From: Candidatus Accumulibacter necessarius
Lineage (GTDB): Bacteria; Pseudomonadota; Gammaproteobacteria; Burkholderiales; Rhodocyclaceae
Assembly (NCBI GenBank): GCA_017302435.1
Contig: JAFLDL010000022.1
Coordinates: 16,671-80,670, forward strand
Direction of reading: 5' to 3'
DNA length: 64,000 bases
A program made the position numbers and the translations under genes. Shown one piece after another: positions 37,978 through 47,555 of this stretch. The stretch's first letter is position 1, and each line of letters opens with the position of its first letter. The notes under the pieces are model-generated. The model saw nothing but the letters and a program-made list of their open reading frames with translations. It searched no databases and was not told the DNA's origin.

Positions 37978-38063
37978 CTGATGGTCCGCCATCGTTCCAA
38001 GGTGGCCTCGGCAACGCTCCAGCGCTTGGCCAGTTCTTTCTGGGTCATCAACTTCTCTTGCAT
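37978..38063 (-). pseudogene. Helix-turn-helix (AlpA/MerR-like) N-terminal fragment
   Basis: On the minus strand, from 38063 the frame reads MQEKLMTQKELAKRWSVAEA then TLERWRTISP, an excisionase/MerR-type winged-helix start. It is cut after 29 codons by the family B end at 37976. A start at the second Met (38048) is equally possible. Confidence 0.55.
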
Positions 38064-38234
38064 GTCAGCGTCTCTTCAGGAGTGTCGTCATGTCCCGGAT
38101 TTACGCGCTGCAAGCCCAAGAAGCCAAGCGACATGATGCTGGTGGTTCGCAACGTGGTCTTTACGGCTGCCAGCGATTGACTCAAGCCGTCAGGGTTGGC
38201 ATAATATGCCAATAGACATGAGATGGAGGTTGGC

Positions 38235-38516
38235 ATGCCTACGCGCAATGTTGTGCTCACCGAGCACCAAGCCTCGCTGGTCGAGCAGTTGGTCACCAGC
38301 GGTCGTTACCAAAACGCCAGTGAAGTTCTGCGTGAGGGTCTTCGTCTCGTTGAGCAACGCGAGGCCGAAGATGCTTGCCGTCTTGAGGCCCTTCGGTCTG
38401 CTGTGCAAATGGGGATTGCAGACATTGAGGCTGGCCGATTCAAGACCTTTGAAGCCAAAGAATCGCTGCGGGGCCAACTCAAATTCATCACCGACAAAGC
38501 GATCGCTGCTGCATGA
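38235..38516 (+). CDS. ParD-like antitoxin
   Basis: A 93-residue ribbon-helix-helix protein of the ParD/CC2985 type: NVVLTEHQASLVEQLVTSGR and YQNASEVLREGLRLVEQRE, followed by a toxin-binding tail rich in Ala and Glu. GGAGG six bases before ATG 38235 decides the start over the upstream in-frame ATG at 38223. It overlaps parE by 4 bp. Confidence 0.92.
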   Translation: MPTRNVVLTEHQASLVEQLVTSGRYQNASEVLREGLRLVEQREAEDACRLEALRSAVQMGIADIEAGRFKTFEAKESLRGQLKFITDKAIAAA

Positions 38517-38854
38517 GCTTTGTCTGGCAGATTCGGTTGGCAGAGCGAGCCGAACTGGATTTTCTCGACATCGCCGCATGGACTGCTGAGAACTTCGGCG
38601 CTCGCCAGGCAGAGTACTACGCCGAGACTGTGACGCTGGCGATTGAGGCCTTGCATGATGGGCCAGAAATTCTGGGGGCCCAAGCGCGGGACGATATTGG
38701 ATCAGGCATCCGCACCTTGCATGTGGCTCGGCAAGGCAGAAAAGGTCGCCATTTTGTGGTTTTCAAGGAAGCGGAAGGTCGAAGCATCGATGTCCTCCGA
38801 TTGCTTCATGACAGCATGGACTTGGCCAGGCATGTTCCTGTGGCCGGTCGGTAA
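38513..38854 (+). CDS. ParE/RelE-superfamily toxin
   Basis: A 113-residue toxin: WQIRLAERAELDFLDIAAWT, LGAQARDDIGSGIRTLHVAR and RHFVVFKEAEGRSIDVLRLL. ParE toxins inhibit DNA gyrase, but the class also includes RelE-type ribonucleases and the exact target is not proven by sequence. The TAA stop is the first codon of a family B element (TAATTCGGGG), so the repeat may have replaced the native last residues; the tail VPVAGR looks plausible for the family. Confidence 0.9.
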   Translation: MSFVWQIRLAERAELDFLDIAAWTAENFGARQAEYYAETVTLAIEALHDGPEILGAQARDDIGSGIRTLHVARQGRKGRHFVVFKEAEGRSIDVLRLLHDSMDLARHVPVAGR

Positions 38855-39209
38855 TTCGGGGACAGTATATTTATATCTGGGTTCTTTTGGCCGACAGTCG
38901 GTGGATTTTTGCTCACGGTCCAGGTGACAGGGAGGAGCCGCGCCTGACGATCAATTCGGTTGGCAAGCTTGCCGATCCACGAGCCGGACCCCGTGAAACG
39001 AGGGACAGCAAGGCAATCGTCCCGCGAGTTCAAATCGCCCAATGAATCGGGCTCCTACAGCGTATGCTTCAAGCCACCCCAGCCCATTGTGCGAGCGGGC
39101 GGTGTGATCGACTACCCCGCGGGTTGTTGTTGCGGAGGTGCGGCTGGAGGGGTAGAGGGCGGCTGCTGGGCTGTCCGAGCTTTCTATTGAGTATACTGTC
39201 ACCCAATTA
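38852..39209 (+). repeat. Family B non-autonomous element, longest version
   Basis: A 358-bp unit: left end TAATTCGGGGACAGTATATT, right end GAGTATACTGTCACCCAATT. It keeps the segment GTGAAACGAGGGACAGC and CCCGCGAGTTCAAATCG that the 30425 copy lacks, plus a REP with one change (39035-39059) and CTTCAAGCCACCCCAGCCC. It lies 43 bp from the RAYT-B element. Confidence 0.85.
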
Positions 39210-39252
39210 AGGTCACCAAATTAAGGCCAAGAACCACTTGTTTGTTAAAAAA

Positions 39253-40021
39253 GGGGACAGTATAGTTAACTCCACGGGATCACACAGACGGCCAGGAGGA
39301 CGACGGTGGCGAGAATTGCGAGGGTGGTGGCATCGGGCTGTCCGCATCACGTGACACAGCGGGGTAACCGGTGCCAGCAGACTTTTTTCTCCGAGGACGA
39401 TTATCGCGAGTACTTGCGCCTGATGTCAGCTTCGTGCGCGCGTACCGGGACGGAGGTCTGGGCTTACTGCCTGATGCCGAACCATGTCCACCTGATCATG
39501 GTGCCGCAGCATTCCGATGGGCTGCGAAGTGCGGTCAGTGAGGCGCACCGGCGCTTTACGCTTCGGATCAACGTCCGCGAAGGATGGCGGGGCCACCTTT
39601 GGCAGGAGCGCTTCCACTCATTCCTGCTGGATGAAACGCATTTGCTGGCTGCCGTTCGGTATGTCGAGAACAACCCGGTTCGTGCCGGGCTGTGCGCGCA
39701 CGCCGAAGACTGGCCGTGGTCCAGTGCCCGCGCACACTTGCGGGGTGAGGACGACGGGCTGGCAAGGGTTGCGCCGATGCTGGCTATGGTTGCGAACTGG
39801 CCAGAGTACCTGAGCGAAGCGACGGATCAGTCTCTGGCCGAAAAAATCCATGCTCACACCCGGACCGGGCGGCCGTTGGGCGAAGAGGCCTTCGTCGGAG
39901 AACTGGAAGCGCGGCTCGAGCGCAGGCTGCGGCCGCAGAAACGCGGTCCAAAGCCGAGATCGGAGACCGGCGAGTAGCGCGTTCTGATCGGTGCTGCGGT
40001 GGAGTTAACTATACTGTCCCC
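39253..40021 (+). mobile_element. RAYT-B element with perfect inverted repeats
   Basis: A 769-bp unit. GGGGACAGTATAGTTAACTC (39253 on) extends to a 23-bp repeat that recurs perfectly inverted at 39999-40021. The ends contain GTTAAC and share GGGGACAGTATA with all family B repeats. It encodes only the RAYT. The right end is fused to the last codons of the amidase gene. Confidence 0.9.
39306..39977 (+). CDS. RAYT-B: Y1-type REP-associated transposase
   Basis: A 223-residue HUH/Y1 protein. It has the N-terminus MARIARVVASGCPHHVTQRG, the HUH motif H60-V-H62 in LMPNHVHLIMV, WQERFHSFLLDETHLLAAVR, and the likely nucleophile Y119 in RYVENNPVRAG. A basic C-terminal tail follows (RRLRPQKRGPKPRS). It is longer than RAYT-A and belongs to a different RAYT group. 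GTG 39306 follows CAGGAGGAC. Being enclosed by the ends shared with the scattered GGGGACAGTATA repeats makes it the probable enzyme for that family. Confidence 0.9.
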   Translation: MARIARVVASGCPHHVTQRGNRCQQTFFSEDDYREYLRLMSASCARTGTEVWAYCLMPNHVHLIMVPQHSDGLRSAVSEAHRRFTLRINVREGWRGHLWQERFHSFLLDETHLLAAVRYVENNPVRAGLCAHAEDWPWSSARAHLRGEDDGLARVAPMLAMVANWPEYLSEATDQSLAEKIHAHTRTGRPLGEEAFVGELEARLERRLRPQKRGPKPRSETGE

Positions 40022-40767
40022 GAATTGCGCTTCGCGATTACCAGGCATTGTAGGAGGCGGCGCTCTGCTTCGCTCGCTGCTCCCTCCGCGTCGATGCCGA
40101 GGTAATGCCGCCGGAACGCGGCCATGGCGGCTGCCGGGTTGGTGAGGTCGTAACCGATGGCCTGGAGTGCAACCAGGGGGTCGGAAACATCCGGGATCGG
40201 TGTCAGTGGGGGCTCGTCGCACCACAAGCCAAAGCCCGCGCTTGCCAGACGTTGCCAGGGGAAATAACGACTCGGATCGACTTTTCGGCCGGGGGCCACA
40301 TCGCCGTGCCCGAGGAAATTGCCCGTCGGAATCCGGTAACGTTCCTTCAAGCCCTTCAACAGCTCAAGGAGACGCACGATCTGTGCTTCCGGGTAGGGTT
40401 CGGCACCCGTATTGTCGAGCTCGATGCCGATTGACGCTGAGTTCAGATCGGTGTTTCCTCCCCACCAGGAGGCCCCGGCGTGCCAGGCGCGCCTTTCTTC
40501 GTCGACCAGCTGGTAAAGGGTGCCGTCGCGCCCGATCAGGTAATGCGAGCTGACTTTGCGGGCCGGGTCGGTGAGTGTCCTGAGGGCAGGCTCGACGCTG
40601 TCGTTGGTGGTGTCGTGGATGATCACGAAATTGGGCCGACGGGCATTGTGGTTTGGCGACGGAACCGCAATGGCGCCTTCCTCTGGGCCGGTCGGAAAGC
40701 CGCCGCATCCGGCCAGCAAGACGCATGCGAAACCGAGACAAACGCCCGGCGCAAGCCGGGAAATCAA
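40009..40767 (-). CDS. N-acetylmuramoyl-L-alanine amidase, predicted lipoprotein (AmpD-like)
   Basis: A 252-residue amidase_2 protein. From TTG 40767 the N-terminus has a lipoprotein signal (CLGFACVLLAGCGG, lipobox LLAGC). The fold has VIIHDTTN (zinc His), SSHYLIGRDGTLYQLV, NSASIGIELDN and GHGDVAPGRKVDPSRYFPW (second His and Asp), as in AmpD/AmiD. It should cleave the muramyl-alanine bond at the outer membrane. The frame is open upstream without signal character, so the later start is preferred. The last residues KRNSGTV and the TAG come from the RAYT-B element end, so the native C-terminus has been replaced. Confidence 0.85.
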   Translation of the reverse strand: MISRLAPGVCLGFACVLLAGCGGFPTGPEEGAIAVPSPNHNARRPNFVIIHDTTNDSVEPALRTLTDPARKVSSHYLIGRDGTLYQLVDEERRAWHAGASWWGGNTDLNSASIGIELDNTGAEPYPEAQIVRLLELLKGLKERYRIPTGNFLGHGDVAPGRKVDPSRYFPWQRLASAGFGLWCDEPPLTPIPDVSDPLVALQAIGYDLTNPAAAMAAFRRHYLGIDAEGAASEAERRLLQCLVIAKRNSGTV

Positions 40768-41020
40768 CTCTGGCTCCCGGGGCCGGGGGGTCGCCGGCGA
40801 GGTGATTTGCCTCTGGCCACGTGCCGGGCTGCAGGTTGATCGACAAAAAAGGTCATCTGCTGGGCTCCCCTTTGATCCGTACCTGCTTGCTTGCCGTGCA
40901 GCGGCGTATCCTTTTCGCTGGCCGCCGCACAGGCCCTGCAGTCCAGAATTGACGACGGCTGCCGTGGCCGGCGATACTTGGCGCACCCGGGTCGATTCCC
41001 CATTCTCTATCGCCACCTTG

Positions 41021-41287
41021 ATGATCAACCGCGCCCTGCTCCTTACTCTCCTGCTCTCCGGCTGCGCCGATACCATGCTTGTGGGCTATGGTGCCGACAC
41101 AAACTACCTGACCTTCGATCACCCGAATTCCGAAAAGGCCATTGCGGACGTTCGTACGAGGGCCGAAAGACTGTGCCAACAGCGTAAGCAGGTGGCGATC
41201 AGGACGGCAAGCGTCTGCTCCCTGACAAAGTGCGTGACCGACTATCAGTGCGCTGATGAGACCGATGTGATCAGGTATGGGCTATAG
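41021..41287 (+). CDS. Small predicted lipoprotein
   Basis: An 88-residue protein with a short signal MINRALLLTLLLSGCADTML (lipobox LLSGC). The mature part has four further cysteines (ERLCQQRK, SVCSLTKC and YQCADE). No family is recognised. It is divergent from the amidase and convergent with yebC. The frame is open well upstream, but ATG 41021 is the only start that yields a signal peptide. Confidence 0.6.
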   Translation: MINRALLLTLLLSGCADTMLVGYGADTNYLTFDHPNSEKAIADVRTRAERLCQQRKQVAIRTASVCSLTKCVTDYQCADETDVIRYGL

Positions 41288-41391
41288 CGCACGGCAACGT
41301 GACGCGACCCCGTCAATGGTCAGCGCCCGGACTCGATTTGTCCGGGCCCTCGGTTGTTGGCGCTCGAGCTCTTCCATCCCCCCGCCGCTGT

Positions 41392-42117
41392 TCACTCGTC
41401 CATGACGACGCTGGTGTAGACCTCCTGCACGTCGTCGAGGCTTTCGAGGACGTCGATCAGCTTCTGCATGCGCACTGCTTCGTCACCGCCGAGTTGCGTT
41501 TCGTTTTCCGGTTTCATCGTCACGCCACCATACTCGGCCTTGAAGCCGGCGGCTTCGAGGGCATCCTTGACCGCCATGTAGTCATTCGGCGCGGTCATCA
41601 CTTCGACCGAGCCATCATCGTTGCTCAAGACGTCGTCGGCTCCGGCTTCGATCGCCGCATCCATCAGCGCGGCCTCGTCAGTCCCGGGGGCAAACAGCAG
41701 CTGCCCGCAATGCCTGAACTGGAAGGCGACACAGCCATCGGTGCCGAGGTTGCCGCCGTACTTGTTGAAGGCATGGCGGACGTCGGCGACGGTACGCGTC
41801 TTGTTGTCGGTCAGACAGTCGACGATCACGGCGGCGCCGCCGATGCCGTAGCCTTCGTAGCGGATCTCGACGTACTCGACGCCTTCGATCTCGCCGGTGC
41901 CCTTCTTGATCGCGTTGTCGATCTTGTCCCTGGGCATGTTGACGCCCTTGCCCTTGTCGATCGCCAGCCGCAGACGCGGGTTGAACGACGGGTCGCCGCC
42001 GCCCATCTTGGCCGATACGGTGATTTCCTTGGCGATCTTGGAAAAGGATGCGCTGCGCTTCTCATCCTGGCGACCCTTGCGGTGCTGGATATTGGCCCAT
42101 TTCGAGTGTCCTGCCAT
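41392..42117 (-). CDS. yebC: YebC/PmpR family DNA-binding or translational regulator
   Basis: A 241-residue protein with the family N-terminus [20 protein letters not shown], then [20 protein letters not shown] and [20 protein letters not shown]. YebC proteins were described as transcriptional regulators, and more recent work links them to relief of ribosome stalling at proline runs. The minus-strand frame stays open for 3.3 kb upstream, but the ATG at 42117 is the conserved start. It is divergent from the HerA-like ATPase. Confidence 0.95.
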   Translation of the reverse strand: MAGHSKWANIQHRKGRQDEKRSASFSKIAKEITVSAKMGGGDPSFNPRLRLAIDKGKGVNMPRDKIDNAIKKGTGEIEGVEYVEIRYEGYGIGGAAVIVDCLTDNKTRTVADVRHAFNKYGGNLGTDGCVAFQFRHCGQLLFAPGTDEAALMDAAIEAGADDVLSNDDGSVEVMTAPNDYMAVKDALEAAGFKAEYGGVTMKPENETQLGGDEAVRMQKLIDVLESLDDVQEVYTSVVMDE

Positions 42118-42258
42118 GCTGCCCTCTTGTGATTGCTCGTCTGCTACGGCTGTCGCCCGAGGCAACAAAACCGGCCGCAAATGGTTGATAATCAAGCACG
42201 GCATTTTAGCACTTCCCGTTCTGCCGCCCCTTGCTGTCATCACTTTCCGGAGTCGATC

Positions 42259-43782
42259 ATGGTCACACCCCTTGTCATCGCCAAACACGAAGAGACCGAA
42301 CTGGCGCTGCTGCCGGCGCTCGCCAACCGGCACGGCCTGATCACCGGTGCCACCGGCACCGGCAAGACGATCACCCTGCAGCTGCTGGCCGAGCGGTTTT
42401 CCGCGATTGGCGTGCCGGTGTTCATGGCCGACGTGAAAGGGGATCTTTCGGGTCTCGCTGCGCCGGGCAGCCTGAGCCCGAAGATGCAGTCGCGCCTTGA
42501 TATGCTCGGCGTCACGGATTACGCGCCGGCGAAATGTCCGGTCGCTTTCTGGGATGTTTTCGGCGCGCAGGGGCATCCGGTGCGCGCGACGATTTCGGAC
42601 ATGGGGCCGGTGTTGCTGGCGCGGCTGCTGAATCTCAACGACACGCAGGCGGGTGTGCTGCAGCTGGTGTTCAGGATCGCCGACGACAACGGCCTGCTGC
42701 TGCTGGATCTGAAGGATCTGCGGGCAATGATTCAATACGTCGGCGAGAACGCGAAGAGCTTCACGACGGAGTACGGCAATGTCTCGGCCGCCTCGGTCGG
42801 TGCCATCCAGCGCGGGTTGCTGAACCTGGGCGAGCAGGGGGGCGAAGTCTTCTTCGGCGAGCCGATGCTGGACATTGCCGACCTGATGCAGACCGACGAT
42901 GGCAAGGGCGTGGTCAACATTCTCGCCGGCGACAAGCTGATGGCCTCGCCACGCCTGTACTCGACCTTCCTGCTCTGGCTGCTGTCCGAGTTGTTCGAGC
43001 AACTGCCGGAAGTTGGCGATCTTGACAAACCCAAGCTGGTGTTCTTCTTTGACGAGGCGCACCTGCTGTTCAACGAAGCGCCGGCGGCGCTCCTGGAGAA
43101 GATCGAACAGGTGGTGCGCCTGATCCGTTCGAAGGGGGTCGGCATTTACTTCGTGACGCAGAATCCGCTCGACATCCCCGATACCGTTCTCGGTCAGCTC
43201 GGCAACCGGGTCCAGCATGCGCTGCGGGCGTTCACGCCACGTGACCAGAAGGCGGTGAAAGCGGCTGCCCAGACCTTGCGGGCGAATCCGCGCTTCGATG
43301 CCGAGACGGCGATCACCGAACTCGGCGTCGGCGAGGCGCTGGTTTCCTTTCTCGACGAGAAGGGCCGGCCCAACGTCGTCGAGCGCGCCTTCATCCTGCC
43401 GCCGGCGTCGCGTATCGGTCCGCAGACTGCCGAAGAGCGGCAGGCAGTGATCCGGAGTTCGGCGATCTACGGCCATTACGAGAAGGCGGTCGATCGCGAG
43501 TCGGCCTACGAGAAGCTGAAGGGCAGCAGCGCTGCCCAGGCGAATGGCGGGACGCAGCCGACTGCCGGCGAGCCGGCGCCGGCGGCTGCCGGTGGCGGCT
43601 GGCTGGGCGGTCTCGGCGACCTCTTCGGCGGCGGCGCCGCTGGCGGCCGGACACGGGGCGGCGATTCGGTGATCGAGACGGCCGCCAAGAGTGCTGCGCG
43701 GGCCATCGGCTCGCAGGTCGGCCGCGAGATCATTCGTGGTGTGCTGGGGTCCATCCTCGGTGGCGGTTCGCGCCGGCGCTGA
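42259..43782 (+). CDS. HerA-like ATPase, DUF853/YjgR family
   Basis: A 507-residue P-loop ATPase: Walker [13 protein letters not shown], Walker [14 protein letters not shown], sensor-like [20 protein letters not shown] and the arginine region [13 protein letters not shown] Gly/Ala-rich C-terminal tail ([19 protein letters not shown]) is typical of YjgR. ATG 42259 ([12 protein letters not shown]) is the family start even though the frame is open to 42133. The cellular role is unknown. Despite adjacency to a TIR gene, it is the common stand-alone type, not the Sir2-HerA defence ATPase. Confidence 0.9.
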   Translation: MVTPLVIAKHEETELALLPALANRHGLITGATGTGKTITLQLLAERFSAIGVPVFMADVKGDLSGLAAPGSLSPKMQSRLDMLGVTDYAPAKCPVAFWDVFGAQGHPVRATISDMGPVLLARLLNLNDTQAGVLQLVFRIADDNGLLLLDLKDLRAMIQYVGENAKSFTTEYGNVSAASVGAIQRGLLNLGEQGGEVFFGEPMLDIADLMQTDDGKGVVNILAGDKLMASPRLYSTFLLWLLSELFEQLPEVGDLDKPKLVFFFDEAHLLFNEAPAALLEKIEQVVRLIRSKGVGIYFVTQNPLDIPDTVLGQLGNRVQHALRAFTPRDQKAVKAAAQTLRANPRFDAETAITELGVGEALVSFLDEKGRPNVVERAFILPPASRIGPQTAEERQAVIRSSAIYGHYEKAVDRESAYEKLKGSSAAQANGGTQPTAGEPAPAAAGGGWLGGLGDLFGGGAAGGRTRGGDSVIETAAKSAARAIGSQVGREIIRGVLGSILGGGSRRR

Positions 43783-43887
43783 GCGGCCCTGACCTGGCGT
43801 GACTGATGGCCGGTCAGGCGTTGCCATGCTGCCGTTGGCCTGTCCATCGGCAGTCCCCGTTCTGCAATTGTTGTGCTTGGTGATTCC

Positions 43888-45168
43888 ATGGCTGATATCC
43901 CGCTGCGTGAACGTCCCTTCGACACTTTCCTGAGTCACGCCCACGCCGACAAGGCGGTGGTGGACCGCATACACGCGTGGCTGGAGCGCGCCGGGCTTAA
44001 GGTCTGGTACGACGCGACGCATCTGGGTGCCGGTACGAAGATTGCCAGCGAACTCGGCCAGGCGATCGCCCAGTGCCGCTCGGCGCTGGTGGTGATGTCC
44101 CGCGCTTCGGTCGAATCGGGTTGGGTCGAGGATGAATGGAACCTGGCATCGGTGGAACGTAACCGCAAGGCGACGCGTGACTTCCGGGTCATCCCGCTGC
44201 GCCTCGAGGACTGTGAGCTGCCCCGTTTTCTGGAGTCTACGAAATGGGTCGACCTGGTCGGTCGACTGGACGACGTGGCTGCCTGGGCCGAGGTTCTGGA
44301 TGCGATGGCCGGTGACGACACCGACCTGGATGCGGTGCGGCCGCTGGATGTGTATGTCAGTCGCAGCTGGCAGGTCGGCCGCGAGCAGACCCTGGCCGAC
44401 CAGGTGCTGGCCCGCCTGGCGGCGCCCGACCTGCGCCTGATTGGCGACTCGCCCGAATGGCCGAGCTTCAGCGGCGACCGTATTCGCTCGATCATGCGCA
44501 GTTGCGGCGGCGTCGTCTGCATCATTCCGAACCGGCCGCGCAGTGCCGACAACGACCGGCTGAAGTACTTCATTCGCGAGGCCCGCACGGCAGGGCAACT
44601 CGGGCTGCCCCTGCTGGTGGTGGCCGAGGACGGCGCTGACCTCCCGGCCGACCTGCCGGTGCGCCTGCGGGCCGGCGCCGACGGCGTCAATGCACATCCC
44701 GCTTTGGCCGCCGACCTCGCCGAGGGGGTGGAGGAGTTCCTTGAGCGCTGCCGCAGCCGGCCACGCGCCGGCCATGTGTTCCTGGCCACCGATTTCGACG
44801 AGGCCTCTCGCGCGCGCAACCACCTGCTGCGCCGGGTGATCCAGCGCTGCAGTGGTCTGCGCTGCGTGGTCGGCGAGCAGGTCGGCGGCGATAGCGTGCA
44901 CAGCTCGATCATCAGCCTGATTCGCGACGCGGTGTGGGTGCTGGCCGACGTCAGCGGCAACAATCTGAACACCTGTATCGAGGCCGGCGCTGCTTGCGGT
45001 GCGGCGGTCGATTGCACGCTGGTGGCGCGCAAACCCTACCAGCAGCAGCCCTTCATGCTGCGCGGCATGGAACTCAAGACCTATGACGATGCGGTGGACC
45101 TGCTGGCCATCGCGCACCGGGCGGCGAGGGCTTATCGGCGCAAGGTGCTGCGCATTGGCAACGACTAA
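43888..45168 (+). CDS. TIR-domain protein with two further Rossmann-like modules
   Basis: A 426-residue protein. Residues 11-135 are a TIR domain: [34 protein letters not shown], and SGWVEDEW with E83 at the position of the NADase glutamate. Residues about 153-250 repeat a TIR-like pattern ([36 protein letters not shown]). Residues about 296-415 look like a nucleoside-deoxyribosyltransferase/SLOG-like domain ([30 protein letters not shown]). It may be an NAD-cleaving immune effector with ligand-sensing modules, but the activity is inferred. ATG 43888 is preferred over TTG 43873. It has no clear operon partner. Confidence 0.75.
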   Translation: MADIPLRERPFDTFLSHAHADKAVVDRIHAWLERAGLKVWYDATHLGAGTKIASELGQAIAQCRSALVVMSRASVESGWVEDEWNLASVERNRKATRDFRVIPLRLEDCELPRFLESTKWVDLVGRLDDVAAWAEVLDAMAGDDTDLDAVRPLDVYVSRSWQVGREQTLADQVLARLAAPDLRLIGDSPEWPSFSGDRIRSIMRSCGGVVCIIPNRPRSADNDRLKYFIREARTAGQLGLPLLVVAEDGADLPADLPVRLRAGADGVNAHPALAADLAEGVEEFLERCRSRPRAGHVFLATDFDEASRARNHLLRRVIQRCSGLRCVVGEQVGGDSVHSSIISLIRDAVWVLADVSGNNLNTCIEAGAACGAAVDCTLVARKPYQQQPFMLRGMELKTYDDAVDLLAIAHRAARAYRRKVLRIGND

Positions 45169-45220
45169 GGAGTTGGCCACGTGCCGTCGCCGACTGCGCT
45201 GCGCCTGCTGGCTGGGCAGG

Positions 45221-46033
45221 TCAGCGACCTGCCGAGAGTCGCCGCAGCACGCCACTGAGCACCGCAAAAGCAACCAGCAGGAGGCCGCACAGGGGACTGA
45301 AAGGCTGGTCGAGCGAGAGCGCCAGGGCGAATGCGAGGACGTAGATCGCGACGCCGGTCGCCGTCGCAAGGAGCAGGCATTGACGCCAGCCACCACCCCA
45401 GGCAAAGGCCACCAGCGGTGGCACGAAGATCAGCGCGAAGGCACCCATTACGCCCAGGCTCATGGTCGCCAGCGCCAGCGCGCCGGCGACCAGCAGATCG
45501 AAGACGAGTTGCGCGCGTCTCCCGGACAGCCCGCGTGCGCGCAGGAAGTCGGGAAAGAAATGCGCCAGCAACAGGCGTTGCGAGAGCAGTCGCATGACGA
45601 ACAGGGAAGCGAGCGCAAGGGCGGCGGCCGAGATCAGGTGGGACTGGTCGGTGAAGTAGAGCTGGCCGTCGAAGAGGGCTTGCCCGATACGTTCCGCCAG
45701 CGGCAGATTGCTCACCATGAGCACCGAGGCTGCCCAGCCAAGCAGGAGCAGCAAGCCATAGGCGGCCCCCTGCGTGGTGTGCGACGAGCCATCGAAGGCG
45801 TGTTTGAGACTGCCGGCCAGGCCGGCGGCAGCCAGCCCGCCGAACACCATCGGCAGGCCGGCGAGCATCGCCAGCAGCGAGCCGGCAGCCGCCGTCTGGG
45901 CAAAGGCCAGGGCGGCCAGCCACTCGCCGCGCAGGCGAAGGTAGCAGCCGAGCAGTGGCAGCAGCATGGCGAACATCAAGCCGGTCAGGAAAGGCCCGGC
46001 AAAGAGCGGGTCGAGTAGCAGGGCAGGGTTCAT
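45221..46033 (-). CDS. Metal ABC transporter permease (ZnuB/ABC-3 type)
   Basis: A 270-residue membrane protein with seven to eight hydrophobic segments. [20 protein letters not shown] at the start, the [15 protein letters not shown] region and [16 protein letters not shown] match ABC-3 permeases for zinc or manganese. ATG 46033 overlaps the ATPase stop by 4 bp. It is the last gene of a five-gene minus-strand cluster. Confidence 0.88.
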   Translation of the reverse strand: MNPALLLDPLFAGPFLTGLMFAMLLPLLGCYLRLRGEWLAALAFAQTAAAGSLLAMLAGLPMVFGGLAAAGLAGSLKHAFDGSSHTTQGAAYGLLLLLGWAASVLMVSNLPLAERIGQALFDGQLYFTDQSHLISAAALALASLFVMRLLSQRLLLAHFFPDFLRARGLSGRRAQLVFDLLVAGALALATMSLGVMGAFALIFVPPLVAFAWGGGWRQCLLLATATGVAIYVLAFALALSLDQPFSPLCGLLLVAFAVLSGVLRRLSAGR

Positions 46034-46596
46034 CCGAGGCTGATCTTCCGGTGGCAGACGGCATTGATGAAGCGTTGGTCGTGGCTGACCACGAGCAAGC
46101 CGCAGCCGGCGTCGGCGCGCCGCTGCAGCACCCGCTCGAGAAAGATCGTGCCTTCGGGGTCGAGGTTGTTGGTCGGCTCGTCGAGCAGGACGACGTCAGC
46201 CGCTGCGAGCAGGCAGGACCAGAGGTAGAGAAACTGGAGCTGTCCTCCGGAGAGCCTGTCGAGCCGTTTGCCGAGCTGTGTCGAGAGCCAGGGTGGCAGC
46301 TCCTCCGGACTGGCGCCGGTCAGTGCCAGCAGGTCGGTGGCATTGATCGGGAGACCATCGATCGCCGGCGGCTGTTGCTGCTGCAGCGAGATCTGCAAGC
46401 CGGCCGCCTTGCCGATCTGGCCCGAGAAGATCCTTGCCGATCCGGTCAGGGCAGCCAGCAGCGTCGACTTGCCGCAGGCATTGGGCCCGACGACGCCGAG
46501 GATCTCGCTGCGGGCGAGGCGAAACGAGAGCGGGCCAACCACCGGCCGGGTGTAGCCGGCGGTCAGCGCGTCGATGTCGAGCAGTGGCTTCGGCAC
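46030..46596 (-). CDS. Metal ABC transporter ATP-binding protein
   Basis: A 188-residue ATPase with Walker A VGPNACGKSTLLAALTG, signature LSGGQLQFLYLW, Walker B VVLLDEPTNNLDPEG and the H-loop VVSHD. It is shorter than typical ZnuC (about 230-260 residues), ending soon after the H-loop. The GTG start at 46596 gives VPKPLLDIDALTAGY, while the frame is open upstream in non-homologous sequence. It sits 1 bp after the binding-protein gene. Confidence 0.85.
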   Translation of the reverse strand: MPKPLLDIDALTAGYTRPVVGPLSFRLARSEILGVVGPNACGKSTLLAALTGSARIFSGQIGKAAGLQISLQQQQPPAIDGLPINATDLLALTGASPEELPPWLSTQLGKRLDRLSGGQLQFLYLWSCLLAAADVVLLDEPTNNLDPEGTIFLERVLQRRADAGCGLLVVSHDQRFINAVCHRKISLG

Positions 46597-46597
46597 G

Positions 46598-47491
46598 CTA
46601 CAGCGCCCTGAGGAGGCGGTTGATGGTGTCGTCGTAGAGCGAGAAGAGGTTGGTCGCCTCGGGCGTGCCGCCGATGGTGAACGGCAGTACGACGACCGGA
46701 ATTCCCGTTCGCTCGGCGATCCAGAGTGAGGGCGCGGCATGTTGGTAGGCGGCGCGGAGGACCATTCTGGCTGGCTGAGCGGTCTGCTGGGCGACGATCC
46801 CGGCCAGCCACGAGCTGGTCGGTTCAAGCCCGGGTTTTGGTTCGAGCGTGCCGGTTTCCTTCAGGCCGAGCCAGTTCTGCAAATAGGGAAAGGCCTTGTG
46901 CTGAACCAGCACCGGTACGCCGCGCAGCGGCGCAGCTTGTTTCTCCCAGCGGACCAGCGCGGTTCGCAGGCGTTCGGCGAATGCCTGGTAGTTGGCGACG
47001 TAGGCGGTGGCATTGGCCGGGTCGAGCTCGACCATGCGTCGGGCCAACGCCTCGCCGACCTTGAGCAGATTGCGCGGATCGGTCTGGATATGCGGGTTGC
47101 CTGCGGCATGCACGTCGCCGAGAGTCCGGTCGAGCACCGGGGGGATTTCCAGCATGCTGACGAAACGTGCGGCTTCGAAGTAGCCGGGTCGGCCGAACTG
47201 GATGGCGGCGTTGCCCGACTCGCGAACGACCAACGGTAACCAGCCGATCTCGAGATCGGCGCCGGTCGCCACCACCAGCTGCGCTGTGCGCGCGCGGGCG
47301 ATCAGCGAGGGTTTGGCCTCGATTCGGTGGGGATCCTGCAGGCCGTGCGTGGCTGTGTAAACACTGACCTTGTCGCCGCCGACTTCCTGCGCCAGCGCTC
47401 CCCATTCCGGGACAGTGGCGAAGATGTTGAAGGCGGCATGCGCCGGCAGCGAGACTGCGAGCAGGATCAAGAGGGAAAAGAAACGTGTCAC
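46598..47491 (-). CDS. Metal ABC transporter substrate-binding protein (ZnuA-like)
   Basis: A 297-residue periplasmic protein. Signal peptide FFSLLILLAVSLPAHA with cleavage after AHA. The cluster A-I binding histidines are in LQDPHRIEAKPSLI, AAGNPHIQTDP and VLVQHKAFPYLQNW, with a Glu/Asp near IGGTPEATNLF. The histidine-rich loop of E. coli ZnuA is absent. GTG 47491 starts the signal peptide. Zinc is the likeliest ligand because of the outer-membrane partner, but manganese or iron cannot be ruled out. Confidence 0.88.
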   Translation of the reverse strand: MTRFFSLLILLAVSLPAHAAFNIFATVPEWGALAQEVGGDKVSVYTATHGLQDPHRIEAKPSLIARARTAQLVVATGADLEIGWLPLVVRESGNAAIQFGRPGYFEAARFVSMLEIPPVLDRTLGDVHAAGNPHIQTDPRNLLKVGEALARRMVELDPANATAYVANYQAFAERLRTALVRWEKQAAPLRGVPVLVQHKAFPYLQNWLGLKETGTLEPKPGLEPTSSWLAGIVAQQTAQPARMVLRAAYQHAAPSLWIAERTGIPVVVLPFTIGGTPEATNLFSLYDDTINRLLRAL

Positions 47492-47555
47492 GATAACTCC
47501 TTGGCGGCGAATGTGGCGCTGGGCGGCAAGAGCCAGCCGACCGGCGCCGCTGGTC

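Noticed and set aside
28171-39209. Integron cassette array with attC sites
   Set aside because: The repeats lie near gene 3' ends but show HUH/RAYT-type ends, and no integrase or attC core site was found.
42259-45168. HerA-like ATPase next to a TIR gene as a Sir2-HerA-type defence pair
   Set aside because: The ATPase is the common YjgR/DUF853 type with its own tail, and the genes are separated by 105 bp. No Sir2 or DUF4297 partner exists.
41392-45405. A 1337-codon open frame on the minus strand
   Set aside because: Only its last 241 codons (YebC) are conserved. The rest is the shadow of the HerA-like and TIR genes on the plus strand in GC-rich sequence.
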